DNA from: Undaria pinnatifida
Lineage: Eukaryota > Sar > Phaeophyceae > Laminariales > Alariaceae
Assembly: GCA_012845835.1 (NCBI GenBank)
Contig: JABAKD010000007.1
Span: forward strand, 12,960,011 to 13,024,010
Direction of reading: 5' to 3'
DNA: 64,000 nucleotides
Shown here: in pieces, positions 27,201 to 40,300 of the stretch
How the letters are laid out: each line of letters opens with the position of its first letter
Position numbering within the stretch: position 1 is the first letter of the stretch
Made by a program: the position numbers and the translations under genes
The notes under the pieces: model-generated
Told to the model about the DNA's origin: nothing
Seen by the model: only the letters and a program-made list of their open reading frames with translations
Database searches by the model: none

Positions 27201-28324
27201 AGACACACGCTACTAACAGTACGGCAGAGGTGCGCCAACCATTGTTGTTTTTTTTCCTTTTGGGGGTGGTGGCTTGATAAAACAATGGTTGATGTATTTC
27301 ACCCATGGCCAGGTAGACAGAAAAAAGGAAAAAAGAGCAAAACAAGAATGCCATTGCAACAATTTTTGGGGTGCAGGAGTCCGCCCACTCAGAAAGTACT
27401 CCAGCCAAAAAAAATCAAACCCCTACCGCCTCCACCGCAGCACGTTTCCCCCCGCGACCAGAAGCATTCGTGTCAACCCGTACGAACGGAAACACTTGCT
27501 CGCCCATGATACAAAAAAAAAATCGACCCGTCGAAACAAAAAGACAACCAAAACTACAACCATGAACCAACCAACGATCAAGCGCGCGGTACCTACCGAC
27601 CAACCATCCACAGCCAACAAACCAACCAAACCTGAAATCTGTCGATCTCTGCGCCCTTTGAGTAGTTGCCCCACTCAACAGCCCAGGCCACGTGCTCAGC
27701 CGTTTCGTTGCTGCAATTTTGGTGAACCGCTCGGATAGCCTTGCACTGCCCCTGCACCTCTCCGAATAGCCCGTAGCAGTGACTTGGTCGCAAGATGAGG
27801 TACGACAGAGTGTCGACCTGCAAAAAAAAAAAAAACAGGGCAAAGAATCTAACAGAGTTATGGGAGAAAACGGAAATCAACAGAAACACCAGCCAGCATC
27901 AATACATAAACCAACGTCAACACCAACACACAACCCCCACCCCCACCAACAACACTGCAACAGAAACAGCAACGCCTTCACATCCACTCCCCACCTCACG
28001 TCCACTCCCCACCTCACGTCCACTCCCCACCAACGCCAACACCAACACAAACTATGTATCTACAACCACCACAATGCCCCAACAACAACAGCAGCAGGAG
28101 CAACAGCAACGACAGCAACAGCACACAGCAACAGCAACAGCAACAGCACACAGCAACAGCGACAGCAACAGCAACAGCAACAGCAACACAGCAACAGCAA
28201 CACAGCAACAGCAACACATCAACAGCAGCGGCAGCAGCAACAGCAACAGCACACAGCAACAGCAACAGCAACAGCACACAGCAACGGCACACAGCAACAG
28301 CAACAGCAACACAGCAACAGCAAC

Positions 28325-28387
<63 letters not shown>

Positions 28388-31300
28388 AGGCACCGAAACT
28401 TGACACGAACACTACCTGTATCTGCTTGACGTCCAGCTCCCCAAAGATAAGCAAACCCCTCTGGAACGACCCAAGCAAGCGGTAGACGTCCATCGACATT
28501 ATCTGCATGACAAGAACAAAAGAAAACATGGGCAAGGTAACGAGATGCGATAACATAAACAAAACACCAGATGCGATCAGATAAGATGCGGTGAGAGAAC
28601 AAAGCTAACCGAAGGTAAGCGAAGATTATTACATACTTCGAACATAGAAAACAGCTCTCCAAAGAGGATCAAGCCCTTCTCGAACAAGCTCAGCAAGCGG
28701 TGGACGTCGACCACCATTTTCTGCAAAACTAACATCGCCTGAGATCAGGAAGGAAAACACAACACCAGACAAGATAAAAAAGACCGGAAGACAATAGCAC
28801 AAATGGACGGAACAAAATTTAGCATATCGTAACATAACACAACATACCATACCATAACATAACATAACATAACACACCAGTATAAATAATATGACATGGC
28901 ATAACATATCGTAACATATACATAACATAGCGTAACTGAACATGAACTCTACTTTCCAGCTTCTGGACAAGCCGTTGTCACAGGTGTTGTCCCTTCTCCT
29001 CTTGCCTCCAATTTTTATCGCGCATAGGGTTCAGCAAGCCCACGGCTCGTCGATTTTTCACCGAGTGTTGCAAATTCACGACAAGACAAGACAAGACAAG
29101 ACGAGACAAGACAAGACAAGACAAGACAAGGCAAGACAAGACAAGACAAGACAAGACAAGACAAGACAAGACAAGACAAGACAAGACAAGTACCTTAAGG
29201 TGGTGGTTGTACGGGGAACAGGACATGGCCGCCTCTAGCAAACACGCCACCTCCACCCTGCCAAGGTATGCTTTCGCTTCCCCGTACTGGACGTCTCCGC
29301 TGCCTACCGGGGTTATGCGGGGAGTATGAGGGACGAACAAAGCTATTGATACCGATTTACCTGGTCGGTCATCATTTGTGGTAGTCGTGTCCGATTGAGT
29401 TGGGTCTCTGGTCGTATTGCGTTGGGTTGGGTTGGGTTGGGTCTTTCCTGCTACCCACCTTCGCACACAGTTGGCAACAGCTACGAAAAATCTTAAAGTA
29501 ATCCGCCCCAACACATCGGGATTTCAGAAAAAAAGGCGAATAAAACTGCCGATTGCAGCACCCTCCACACGAAGAAATCCGGGCTACTAGATTAGCTGAC
29601 GAGGATTTCACTGTCGATTAACACCAATGCAAGTACCTGTAACACGCGCACGGCCTGCACTGCCGTTTGCTGAATGTTTGCACCATGATAAGAATGCGCC
29701 TATTGCTTGTTTTGTCGCTAAACATGGCCCTCAAAAGGGTGAAGAACCGCCGGTAACGATAGCAAACGACCCTACAATACCAGTGCTTTCGACGTAGAGG
29801 GTGCGCAGCTTGAGCCTGGGGTTAGTGCTGCTAGGACGACGAGACCATAAGAGAGGACCTAAGAAACAAGAACCGGTCTAGCCCACTTCTGACTTCTAAA
29901 ATTACCCTAACGATAGTCTAACTCCATGTCGGGAGCGAGGTACTAAGGGCTAGGGTTACACTACAAGAGGCGACATGAATTAAATAAAAATAAAAAACAA
30001 GGAATGGCCTTGTGTAAGATAAGCACCTGTGGCGTAGAGAGTGCACAGCTTGAGCAAGGTCAGGGCCGCCAGAATAACGAGCTCGTCGCCGTGCTGCACT
30101 TCTCTCTGTCCCCCCTCGCTCCCGAGGTTGAGGTGCAGCGTTGCCCTGTATGCGGAGGGTACAAGAAAAAAAAAAAAAAAAGAAGGAAATACAAAGAATA
30201 ACAGAACAGAAAAAAAGAGAGCGCAAAAAAAGAAAGAAAATAAAAAAAAAGGAATTATGCGAAAAAATGGTCGGCAAAAACAGCACTCGTGTCTTAAAAT
30301 GCCCGCTCTCACAGATAATTCTCCAAACTAATGGTTTAGCCCGGTATGCGCGTGCATACTTGCGGTAAAAAACAACAAGGACTGGTAGCGATCCCATGGA
30401 AAGTCAGAGGAGAACCCATCTTGCACAAGACAAATATTCCGAAAAACGTTACGTCGAAAACAAGACCCGCTCTCATACATTATATACAAAATCCGACAAA
30501 AAAACAGACAGGTGAGAGATGCGTCAAAAACAAAACCCGCTTTCACTCGAAATCCCATATAAAAAAGAAAAACATTGACGCGCGATGCCAAGTAGTCTGC
30601 CCATGTCCTAAATTAAAAAGGGTGCACCTTCCAAAGGGATTTACAGAAGTGGTCCCTCTATAGTGCCGGTTGAGTGGTGCCGGTTGCCCGCTACAGTGCT
30701 TGTGAATTCACTTGACACAGATGGGAACGAGTACTAGCAGTACGAGGAGTAGTGCAGGTTGCCCGCTACAGTGCTTGTGAATTCGCTTGACACAAATGGG
30801 AACAAGTGCCAACAGTATGAGGAGTAGTGCCGGTTGCTCGCTACAGTGCATATGAATTCGCTTGACACAGATGGGAACAAATACTAACAGTATGAGGAGT
30901 AGTGTCGGTTGCCCGCTACATTGCCGGTATCTCCAGCTGGCTCATGCCGGCACTATACAGGGAACACTACGGTAATATGCTCGTTTATTAATCCATAACC
31001 CCAAAAAATAAAAAAAGGTGAGCGAAATTGGCCGCTACCGCTGCCGGCGCCAAGTCTCGCCTGTATTGGGTGGTCAGCTCCCGCACAACGCCTCGGTAGC
31101 GTTGCTCTAAGTAGGGGATGCTTCCCCCGGCGTCCCCTCTCCCCGCATCGGTAGAACCGCCTGTTGTACAAAGCAAGAAGGAGGGGGGGGGAGGGGGGGG
31201 GGTTCTCGCTATTGGTATTGTAGTTGGTTACGTTTCGTTCCCGGTAAGCTGCGTGTGATAATGCGGTCGCGCACCATGCTTAGGAGCATTCTGAGGCCGT

Positions 31301-34300
31301 GAGCGAACTAGGTCAAGTCAACCTCCTGGATAGAAAGGTTTAAACCATCATGTTCCATTGCGGGTTTCGTGTTCGTTATTACTATTGAATAGGTTTTACT
31401 ACTACTGCAACACTTAGAACTGCCATTATTAATAGCAATGACGAATCACGACAACTTACCAACTAAAAACGGGCAGGCGATGTATCACGCAGCTTGCAAA
31501 GATGAGTATCAACCCTAAATCCGTCGAACTCACAGCTGACGTTGTTAGAACAATGTGTAAAGAATAAACGGCCAACCCAGCGGTAGGGGGAGGGGGGGGT
31601 ACCCCGTTTTGCACTTCGGGTTCGAGCTACTCGCACGAGTGACTCTGTACCTCGCGGGCAAAAGCACTTCAGGCGATTTGTTTCGCGCAGCGTAGCTAGC
31701 CATCCCATTGCGAGTTTACATCGGAAAGTTACAGCAACATAAGCATAAAGACTGCACAGGAACAGCAAGGTCACTCGCCCCGAGCCAACGAGAAAAAAAA
31801 AGCCTCCACAAGTGATCCCACCACCGTAGCACAGACAAAACCATCGCCTCAGCAGAGACACCTATCGAGGGAGGGAAAATAGTGGCAATCGCTTTTCAGC
31901 TAGTTCTACGACCGAAAATGCCGCGAGAATACATAGTACATGCCCTTCGCGGTCAAGTAATGCGGGGAGATGACGCACCCGTCGTTGTCTCGGCGTCCCC
32001 GGCTCCCCTCAACCCGGAGACAGTGAGGTCCCCAAGGAGATTTCGAGATTGGCAGGCGCAGATGTAGCGGTGTAACCTTGATGAGCGGGCAAAATAGAGC
32101 ATCGGGACAATATAACATCGGGACGATATCAAGTCGGGACAATCGATCAGCGGGGAAATACAGTATCGGGACAGCAGACTATCGGGATAAACCAACATCG
32201 GAAATAGAAAAAAAGCGACAGTGTGGTTTCCAAGGAAGTGTTCATATTGGCAAGCGCACATGTAGCGGTGTAACCTTAATGGGCGGGAACAAGTAGAGCA
32301 TCGGGATACTGTAGCATCGGGACAACAAGCCGTCGGCATAATAGAGCATCGGGATAATACATAGACCGGTCGCCCCGGTGGCGTATCAGGTTATCCTCGA
32401 GCCGGGTATAGGTCAGTTTCGTGAGTTCAAATCCCCCCGAGTGCATACTCGTATAAATTCGTGGGGGATTTATCTTGTGCACAAATTGACTTGCGGAAAA
32501 CGCGAGAGTTACCAACACTCGATGAAAAATCGACGAGCAGTGGGATTGCTGAACCCCATTCGCAATAAAAATTGACGGCAACAACCGGGGGGAAGACGGG
32601 ACGACACCTGTGACCACGGCTTGTCCAGAAGCTGGAAAGTAGATGTGTGTGAAACGAAAAAAATAAACAAAAATGATAGACCATCGGGGCAACGGGACAT
32701 CGGCACAACAGACCAGGAAGCAAAGAAGAACAAAAAAACGAGGGCAAGAACAATCATCAGCCATCGAGACATGGAAAGGCTTGATAACTATATATACGAA
32801 GCATGCTTTTTTGCGACGATTGGTTTCGCGGAAATAGAAACGCAGACTACGTTTTATGTACCAAACGGGTCTCAAGGACAGCAGAGCTTACCACTGAACT
32901 CGATAAATCCGCTCATTGGTCAACTACTGCTCAGATTTCGGGGCGTTTACTTGGTGAACACACGCACGCACAAGATTTCGCACTGGCACCCAGGGCAAGT
33001 GTTGAAAATACTCTAGTAGGTAGTGCCTGGTATGTTGCTATTAGCAGTTTTTTTTTCTTCATCCCTTCTATTCCTTCGCACTCTTCTTTCTCTTTCTCCC
33101 TCCCTAGACGCCACTCAGGTCCGGGGTCACCAAGCGGGCTCTTCTCCCCCTCCCCATCTACGGTACGCGCCTTCACTTTTTTTGTGAGGAGACTGCAGCT
33201 ACTTGTTCGCCCGTCGACTCGCATCGAATTCCGCCGAACCAATCTGCTAGGCGTTCTCAGCAGTTGCCTCCTTTGATTTTTACGTCTTGCAAATAAACTC
33301 AAACGTACGACGCACGGGGGATTCGAACCCCAAAACCAACCCTAGTGGCATTGCATTCGAGAGTAACCACCAGACCACCGGGGCGACCGGCTTGCACTGA
33401 TATATTATCAGACAATTAACCATAGCAACCTACTACCTTGTGGTAAAGTGCGCATACACATAGTTCATACCACTATTGTTGGTAATTAACTATTGGAGCT
33501 AACCCTGGCAGCATCCATGGGCGACACTAAATCTAAAAAACGATAATGATGCACCTGAAAAAACGAGCGGCCGGCTGTATCACGCAGCTTGCAAACATGA
33601 GCATCGACAAATAAATGAATCGGAGTCACAGCTGGCGCGTTAAAAAAACTTTATAAACTACAGTCAGTCCTCCGCGGGCGGGAGTGGCCGGAGTGCGAGA
33701 GCGCGAACCGCGAACAGTCATCCCCCGTGGAAAATCCACACCGCCAGCAAACGTTTTCTCCCACAAAGTGGAAAGGTGCCTTTTACACCCACCACCACCG
33801 ACCACGTCGTGCCCCAGAAACCGTAAAAGCGCCAACAACCATGATACCACCAACAACAACGATGACAACACTATCAGCACTAACACCAACACCATCGTTA
33901 ACGTTAACACCACCAACAACACCAACACCAACACCAACACCAACACCAACACCAACACTAACACCAACACCAACAACCAGGGATGTACGTTCCTGCCAAC
34001 GGAAACAAAAGGTAGCTAGAGTTGCAGGTGGGCAACAACAGGTTTTTCGGTAACATCATGTGGCGTAGCGTTTGTTCCCTGAAAGGAAACGCCTCCACGC
34101 ACACTGGTGTACCAATCATATTGAACATATATTCCCTGCGGTGCAAACTGAAGATGTCGATTGACGGTCTAGTTTTGACCCGTCAAGGCGTCTTTGGGCT
34201 TATCATACTAGTTTTAGAGTGCAGAATTCCTTGACGGCTGTCCGTCAACGGTCAACAGCAGTGCCGTCAAGAGGAGCCCCGTCATTCAGACAAAAAAAAT

Positions 34301-37300
34301 GACCAAAAAGTGACACCTGTATCGTGGCACCTTCTCTCACTACTGCTCACGGTGCTGGTGTCGCTGCTGTTTTACTGTGTGCACCATCTCTGCGCCCACA
34401 GCCACACCAGGTACCACAGTATCCTGCAACAACGCCGACGCTGGCTTGGTTGTTCATACGGTAACAGCGGTAACGAAAGTATACCTCCGACTTTCTTGTG
34501 TTACCGGTAACAAATGTCGCAACGTACACTCCTGCTACTAACACCACCAACAACGACACCTCGCACATGGCGCACGGTGGTTGAGTTATTTGGTGGGTGG
34601 GCGGGTTGGTCGTTGGGCGGGTGGGTGTTCGGGTGGGTGGGTGGGTGGGTGTGTGGGTGCGTGGGTGGGTTGTTCCGTACGTGGTTGAGTGCTTTCTTGC
34701 CTGTGGGAGGTGGCCATGTACTTTATTGTCCTCCGCTATACTGGCGTTGTCTCACCTCTTCACCCCAATATCTCTCTGTTCCTGATCAAGCGGCGCAACT
34801 TCCGCCGTTTGGCGTAACCCCCCCTCGTCCACCTTCGACTCCGCCGCTTCTCTCCGAAAGAAATCTTTCAGCCGCTCCAACCCTAGCACCAACCCTTCCG
34901 ACGCCGCAGTCTCCTCATCTTCAACTCGAAGTAGGATGAAGACGGGAAAAATTGAACAAAAAAAAAGGCGCAAGAAAAACCGCGTCGATTCTAAATTTGT
35001 CGAACTCACAGCTGACGTTAGAATAAAATTTCAATAAGACACGAACAAATATGACGAACAAAAGTTGCGAACAACACGGACGATCAAAAATGATACCAAC
35101 GAAAACGACGAGCGAAAAATGACAAAAAACGACAACGACGCCCTTGGTAAAAGTGGCCAATGTGTTCATTGGCCAATGGTAGCATCCAGGAAAAGACATT
35201 AACCAATTTCCTCAAAAAGAGGAATAACATCAGAAAAAAAACCAAAGCCGGGCTATCTCGCAGCTTGCAACTACAAGTACCGACCACTCAATTTGCCGAA
35301 CTCACATCTGACGTTTTTCCAATATTTTTTCTCAAGAACAAGAGGCAAAAAACGACGAAAAGGACGAAAACAATGACCAACGACAAGAACAAAAAAATGA
35401 CGATATCCGCATCAGCAACACGGAGGAGACCTGGCTGCTGGGGCATCGGATGCGTCCGAGCTGCACGGCACACGCGCGCAACCTGGTGATACTGGTACCT
35501 ATCCTCTTTTTCGACGTGGAGTAGGATGGGGATGGGAGAGGGATATTTCCAGTTATGTGCCCGTAACAAAAAGGAAAGTGCAGCTGTAGCAGGGGAGCAC
35601 GATCATTTTTCTTCTCAAGCGCCACACTCCTCTTTTCGAAAGCCCAGCCAGGCACGGGGGGAGGGGGTATATTACAATCAAGAAAAATAAAAGTTGGGGG
35701 AGAAAAAAAAGTCATGTTCTCGATCGATTCGTACAGAAACCCTCAAGCTCCGATATATAGTGCATTTCGGCCGCTCTAGGAGTGCGGCTTCTGGTATTCC
35801 GATCCGCGTGCTGCCCTGGTTGCAGGTAGACAACAATATCAACTAACCATTTACTGCAGTGTCACATATTGGTGTAGCAATTCCCTCTACGAAAATGCCT
35901 TTATAGATATTGGAAACCCAATCAAATACATCAACTAAACAACCCGCCAAACCAATCAGAAGCCGATCAGTCAACCAATCAGGATGGTTCCATACCGTTG
36001 ACGAAGAGCGTCAGGTAAGGGCGCATGTCCCGGAAGCAGCAGAGCTTGGACGAAAACAACCCCATGTAGCTCGCGATGCATCGGCAGAGAACACTCCAAA
36101 GCGCCAAGGATGTCCCTCCCTCATCCTTCTTTTCCCCTTCTTTTTCTTGGTCTTGTTCTCGTTCTCGTTCTGGTTCTGGTTCTTGCGGAGTCTCCGCTGT
36201 CTCGGAAATCCCGTTGCTGCAATTCTCCTGCTTCGGGAGGGGGGAGGGAGCGGGGGGTTGGGGGGATAGTTGCTAATCAAGAAGAAAATAACCAAACAAA
36301 AAAAACACAATTGCACGTAGGTTGTAAATAGAACGCGACGCTTATTTTAGATAAACAACAACGACGACGACGACAAACCAAACCCAACCGAAACGAAACC
36401 GAAACCGAAATCGAACCAAAGATAAAAAATCCGAAAAAAAACGAGACTCATATATTGTAGGTGCTCCCATGCTTACTTCGGCGTAATAAAAAAAAAACGC
36501 GTAACTCAACCCGAACAAAAAAACGAGAACGAGAACAAAAAACAAACATACTTGGGGGCCTTTTTGACTCACGTCGACGATGAAGGGGACGAGGGAGTCG
36601 AAGCCGAACCAGTCAATCGCCCTCTTCACCAGCTCCATCTCCGCAAGAAAGGGCCCTCTCCACCTGTATGCGGCAGCAATGAAACGGAGCGGAACGGATC
36701 AATATGGAACGGGACGTCGCAAATCGGCAAACGTCCAAAACGTCGCAAAAGTCGCAACTGTCACAAAATCCACTAGTGTCAAAAAAGGAACATACACAAA
36801 CGCCACAAAGAGCTCACAAACATCACAAACGCTACAAACGTCACAAAAGCAACAACAACAAAAAATCACAAGGGTCACAACAAGTCCCAAACAAAAAAAA
36901 ATCCCGAACATCGCAAAAAGTCACAACGTCATAACACGTCAGTCACAAACGATTCAACAATCCACAAAAGCTACAGACAAAACAAACACCGAAACGAAAC
37001 GCAACGAAGCCGCCCCAAACGAAATGAAACGAAAAAATTCCGACGAAACGAAACGAAACAAACGAAACGAAACGAAACGAAACGATCCGAAACGAAATGC
37101 CACGAAACCGTCCCAAACGAAACGCAACGAAACCGTCCCAAACGAAACGAAACGAAAACAACCCATCCCAAGCGAATCGACAAAAAACCGTCCCAAAATA
37201 AACGAAACGAAACGAAACAGTCCCAAACGAAACGAAACGAAACCATCCCAAACGAAACAAAACCGTCCCAAACGAAACGAAACGAAACCGTTCCAAACGC

Positions 37301-40300
37301 ATCACACGAATATCACGGAACCTCTTCACGAAAAAAAAACAGCTAAAAAAATACTCCGGAGTATTTGACAACCCACCAAAATATTCCAACATCCACAGCC
37401 GACTGACGACAAGACACACCGGTGATTCTTCCTCCAGGGCCGACACGAATTGAGCAGTACCAACCAAAACAAACTAACCAAAACAAAATGGTGGAAGAAC
37501 AAAAAAATACCGCCAGCAAAAAAAAACGAAAAAAAGGTGCGGGGTGTCTTCCAAGAGATATCGGATATTCACCCATGGACTATTCTGGAGGCGTCTCACA
37601 AGTTAGCACTCGGCAAAGTCTACAATGTAGCTCGCCACACGGCTAAAATATATCCACGGCTGTTCACGGGTCGTACCCCCCCCCCGGCTTTTCTTGGGGG
37701 GTCGGATAGGATCAGAGTGACCCGGTCCGACCCGTGACGTTTCAAAACCTTCTGACCCGACCTGGCCCCACTCGACCCGTGGCATTCCTGACCCGACCCG
37801 GCCCGACTCCACCCGCGGGTTTGTGAAACACCTCCTGATTCGACCCGCGGGCCGCCGGACCATGACGCGTGAAAAAGCCATGAAAATATATAGACTACGC
37901 AATACAGTCGTTTTGGGCCGATCGGCGTTACTTCCCAGGCTACTCGCGCGGTGGCTCGTGGGTAATTGTTTTTTTCCTCTAGTTTTTTCCCAAGAATTTC
38001 ATCCCTATTTTCAGCTTGCCACATCCCCGGGGATTAGAGACCAACCACACCCCGACAGGGAGCCTTGAAAAGTCGCCTGGGTCGGTCGGAGTTACCCGCC
38101 GAGATACTTGCCCGGTGGCTAAGCCGTTCTAGGTTATTTTTGTCAGCGGTTTTTGCCCGCCTGTTTCTACTCAAGACATCCCCGGGATTTGAAGCCAACG
38201 ATTATCCCGTAGGGAAACCTTGTAGTACCGTACCAGGTTTTAAGATAACCCGCTTTGTAAATCGTAGCGTGTTGCGATAGAGGAGGCGTTTATTGACGGG
38301 GGGCTGGCTTAAACCGCGACTGGAATAGTAGCCTTCGCCACGACCCGTGCCAACCCTGGTAATTTTCTTTTATCGGGCCACTGGAAAAAAAGGCTAGTAG
38401 CCAACACAACTGTACGTACGCCGTTCTTGTATTCGACATGAAATATTCACCTTGGGTTCTCCTTCGGGAAGCGTCTCCGAATTTATAGCGCTTGATACAG
38501 CCTGCCTACATAGTAGCTCGCCACACGGCTGAACGTTGGTGCTGGTGCTATTGCTAGGTTTCACTGCAAGATCGATGTCAACTGTTTGTCGCGGTATACG
38601 TTTTGTTGGTACCGTTGACAATATTGATGATGTGCTACTTTATTATTATTTTTTCTTCATTCCTTTTATCATCCTCGCACTCCTCTCGCCCTCCTTCCCA
38701 GTAGTAACTCAGATCCGAGGTCACATAGCGGGCCCTCCTCCCCCCTCCCCACTACAGTACATGCCTTCATGTTTTATCGCGATAATAATTCAGCATTATC
38801 TACCCTCGTCCACCCGCGTCGAATTACTAATGTATGTACCAAATATGTTGCTATTAGCACTGGCATACTGTGAATCAGTAGGAGTGCCGTGGTCACAGAT
38901 GCCCTCCGTCCCCCCCCCCCGGTGCATGCCTTTATTTCTATCGCGCATAGGGTTCAGCATCCCCATTTTGCGGCTTTTAAAGCACATCGATTTTCATTGG
39001 ATTGTTGCCAATTCACGCGTACGCCAAAAGAAAAAGGCTTGAAAACACGAAGTACCGCAATTGCCATAAAAACGAAAACGTTGATTGTTGCACATTTCAG
39101 CACCAGTACTACGCCGGCTTTCTATGACACCGGGTATGAGGCATTCACCTTGGGTTCTCTTTCTGAAGCTGCCTCATAAGTTGCAGCGCCTTCTTTAACG
39201 CGGGCGGCCACTCGTCCGGCCCACCCGCTCCAGCAGCCTTGGCCTCCGAAAGGCCTTCAAAGTACACAGAAAGAAAACCCCAACAACAGTCCGTGAGCAT
39301 CAACGAATATAACGATGAAGGTGAAAAATGACAACAAAAATAAAACAGACTAAAACACCAACACCACACCACGCAGAGAAACTTCCAATAATACGTGGAG
39401 AGCAAAACCACAACACACAACGAACAAAATCAAAACAACACGGTTACACGTGCCAGCGGCCAGATTTCCGAGGCCATGTGGAGAGCACAACAAGCACATG
39501 ATGAATAATAATCAAAACGACACGGGAAAAAGCACCGGCGACCACTCGTCCGGCGCCGCCTTCTCCGGCGGCGTTGGCTTTGGAAATGGCCTTACAGCGC
39601 TCAGAGAAAAAAAGACACAGAAAATAGACTCAGCAGTGTGGGATGGTAGTCCCGCAACAGGTAAACATCTTCATTAAGACGGAGGTGTGGAGACACACCA
39701 AGGTCGGTAATATACGTAACCGCACAAGCGAGGGTCAGCAACGAGGGAACACCTCAGAGTGCCCTCGAGGAGCCAAGATGGACTCGAGGATTGTAGTGAT
39801 AACGAGGCGGTACGATCTAGGGGATGGGGCCTGGTATCCACATCACCCCCCTCCTTTTCAGACGTGCAAACGTGCTCGTCTTACAAGAGGTATCGATCAA
39901 GAGTGTAAAGGTGTTTAGGGTTTCCCCCCAGGTCGAATGTCCATTGGTCTTTGTAAGGTCGTGTAACCTGAGGGACGACCTCCACAGCTGGGCACCGTCA
40001 AGTGGACTCCTGACGTCTACCCCGGGCTCTTGAGCGCTCCTCAATGATTGCGGGCTTCAGTAACTTATCGACTTGATCATCGAGTTGTGTTTGAAGGCGA
40101 GGTGAGGTACGGTACGGCGTACGGTCAATCGGACGAGAGCCTGGTCGTAACGAGAACGTAGCTTTGGATATTTTCCAACAGCCGAACTCATCCGCTTCCC
40201 GCCGAGGATATGATTTGACAGACGCGCTTCATCTTCGAGTTGAAAGATGAAGCCATCCAGTTCTATACCCAACCGGTGGGTGTTCAAGTGCCGTGGAGGC

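Noticed and set aside
27779..28562. 216-codon Gln/Asn/Thr frame and 182-codon Leu/Cys frame
   Set aside because: Produced by the CAGCAA array; the true exons 17b and 18 flank it on the minus strand.
29631..29693. Extra NAA25 exon (ANIQQTAVQAVRVLQ, donor CAG|GTACTT)
   Set aside because: Attractive TPR-like peptide, but exons 15 and 16 join in phase 1 without it and its good frame is phase 0; kept out as a possible decayed copy.
33306..33392. tRNA gene on the minus strand
   Set aside because: Good T-arm, but attached to a repeated body; called SINE family B.
33498..33526. Missing micro-exon between exons 13 and 14
   Set aside because: Phases would fit, but the 9-codon peptide has no family similarity and such matches are expected by chance in a 3.6-kb intron.
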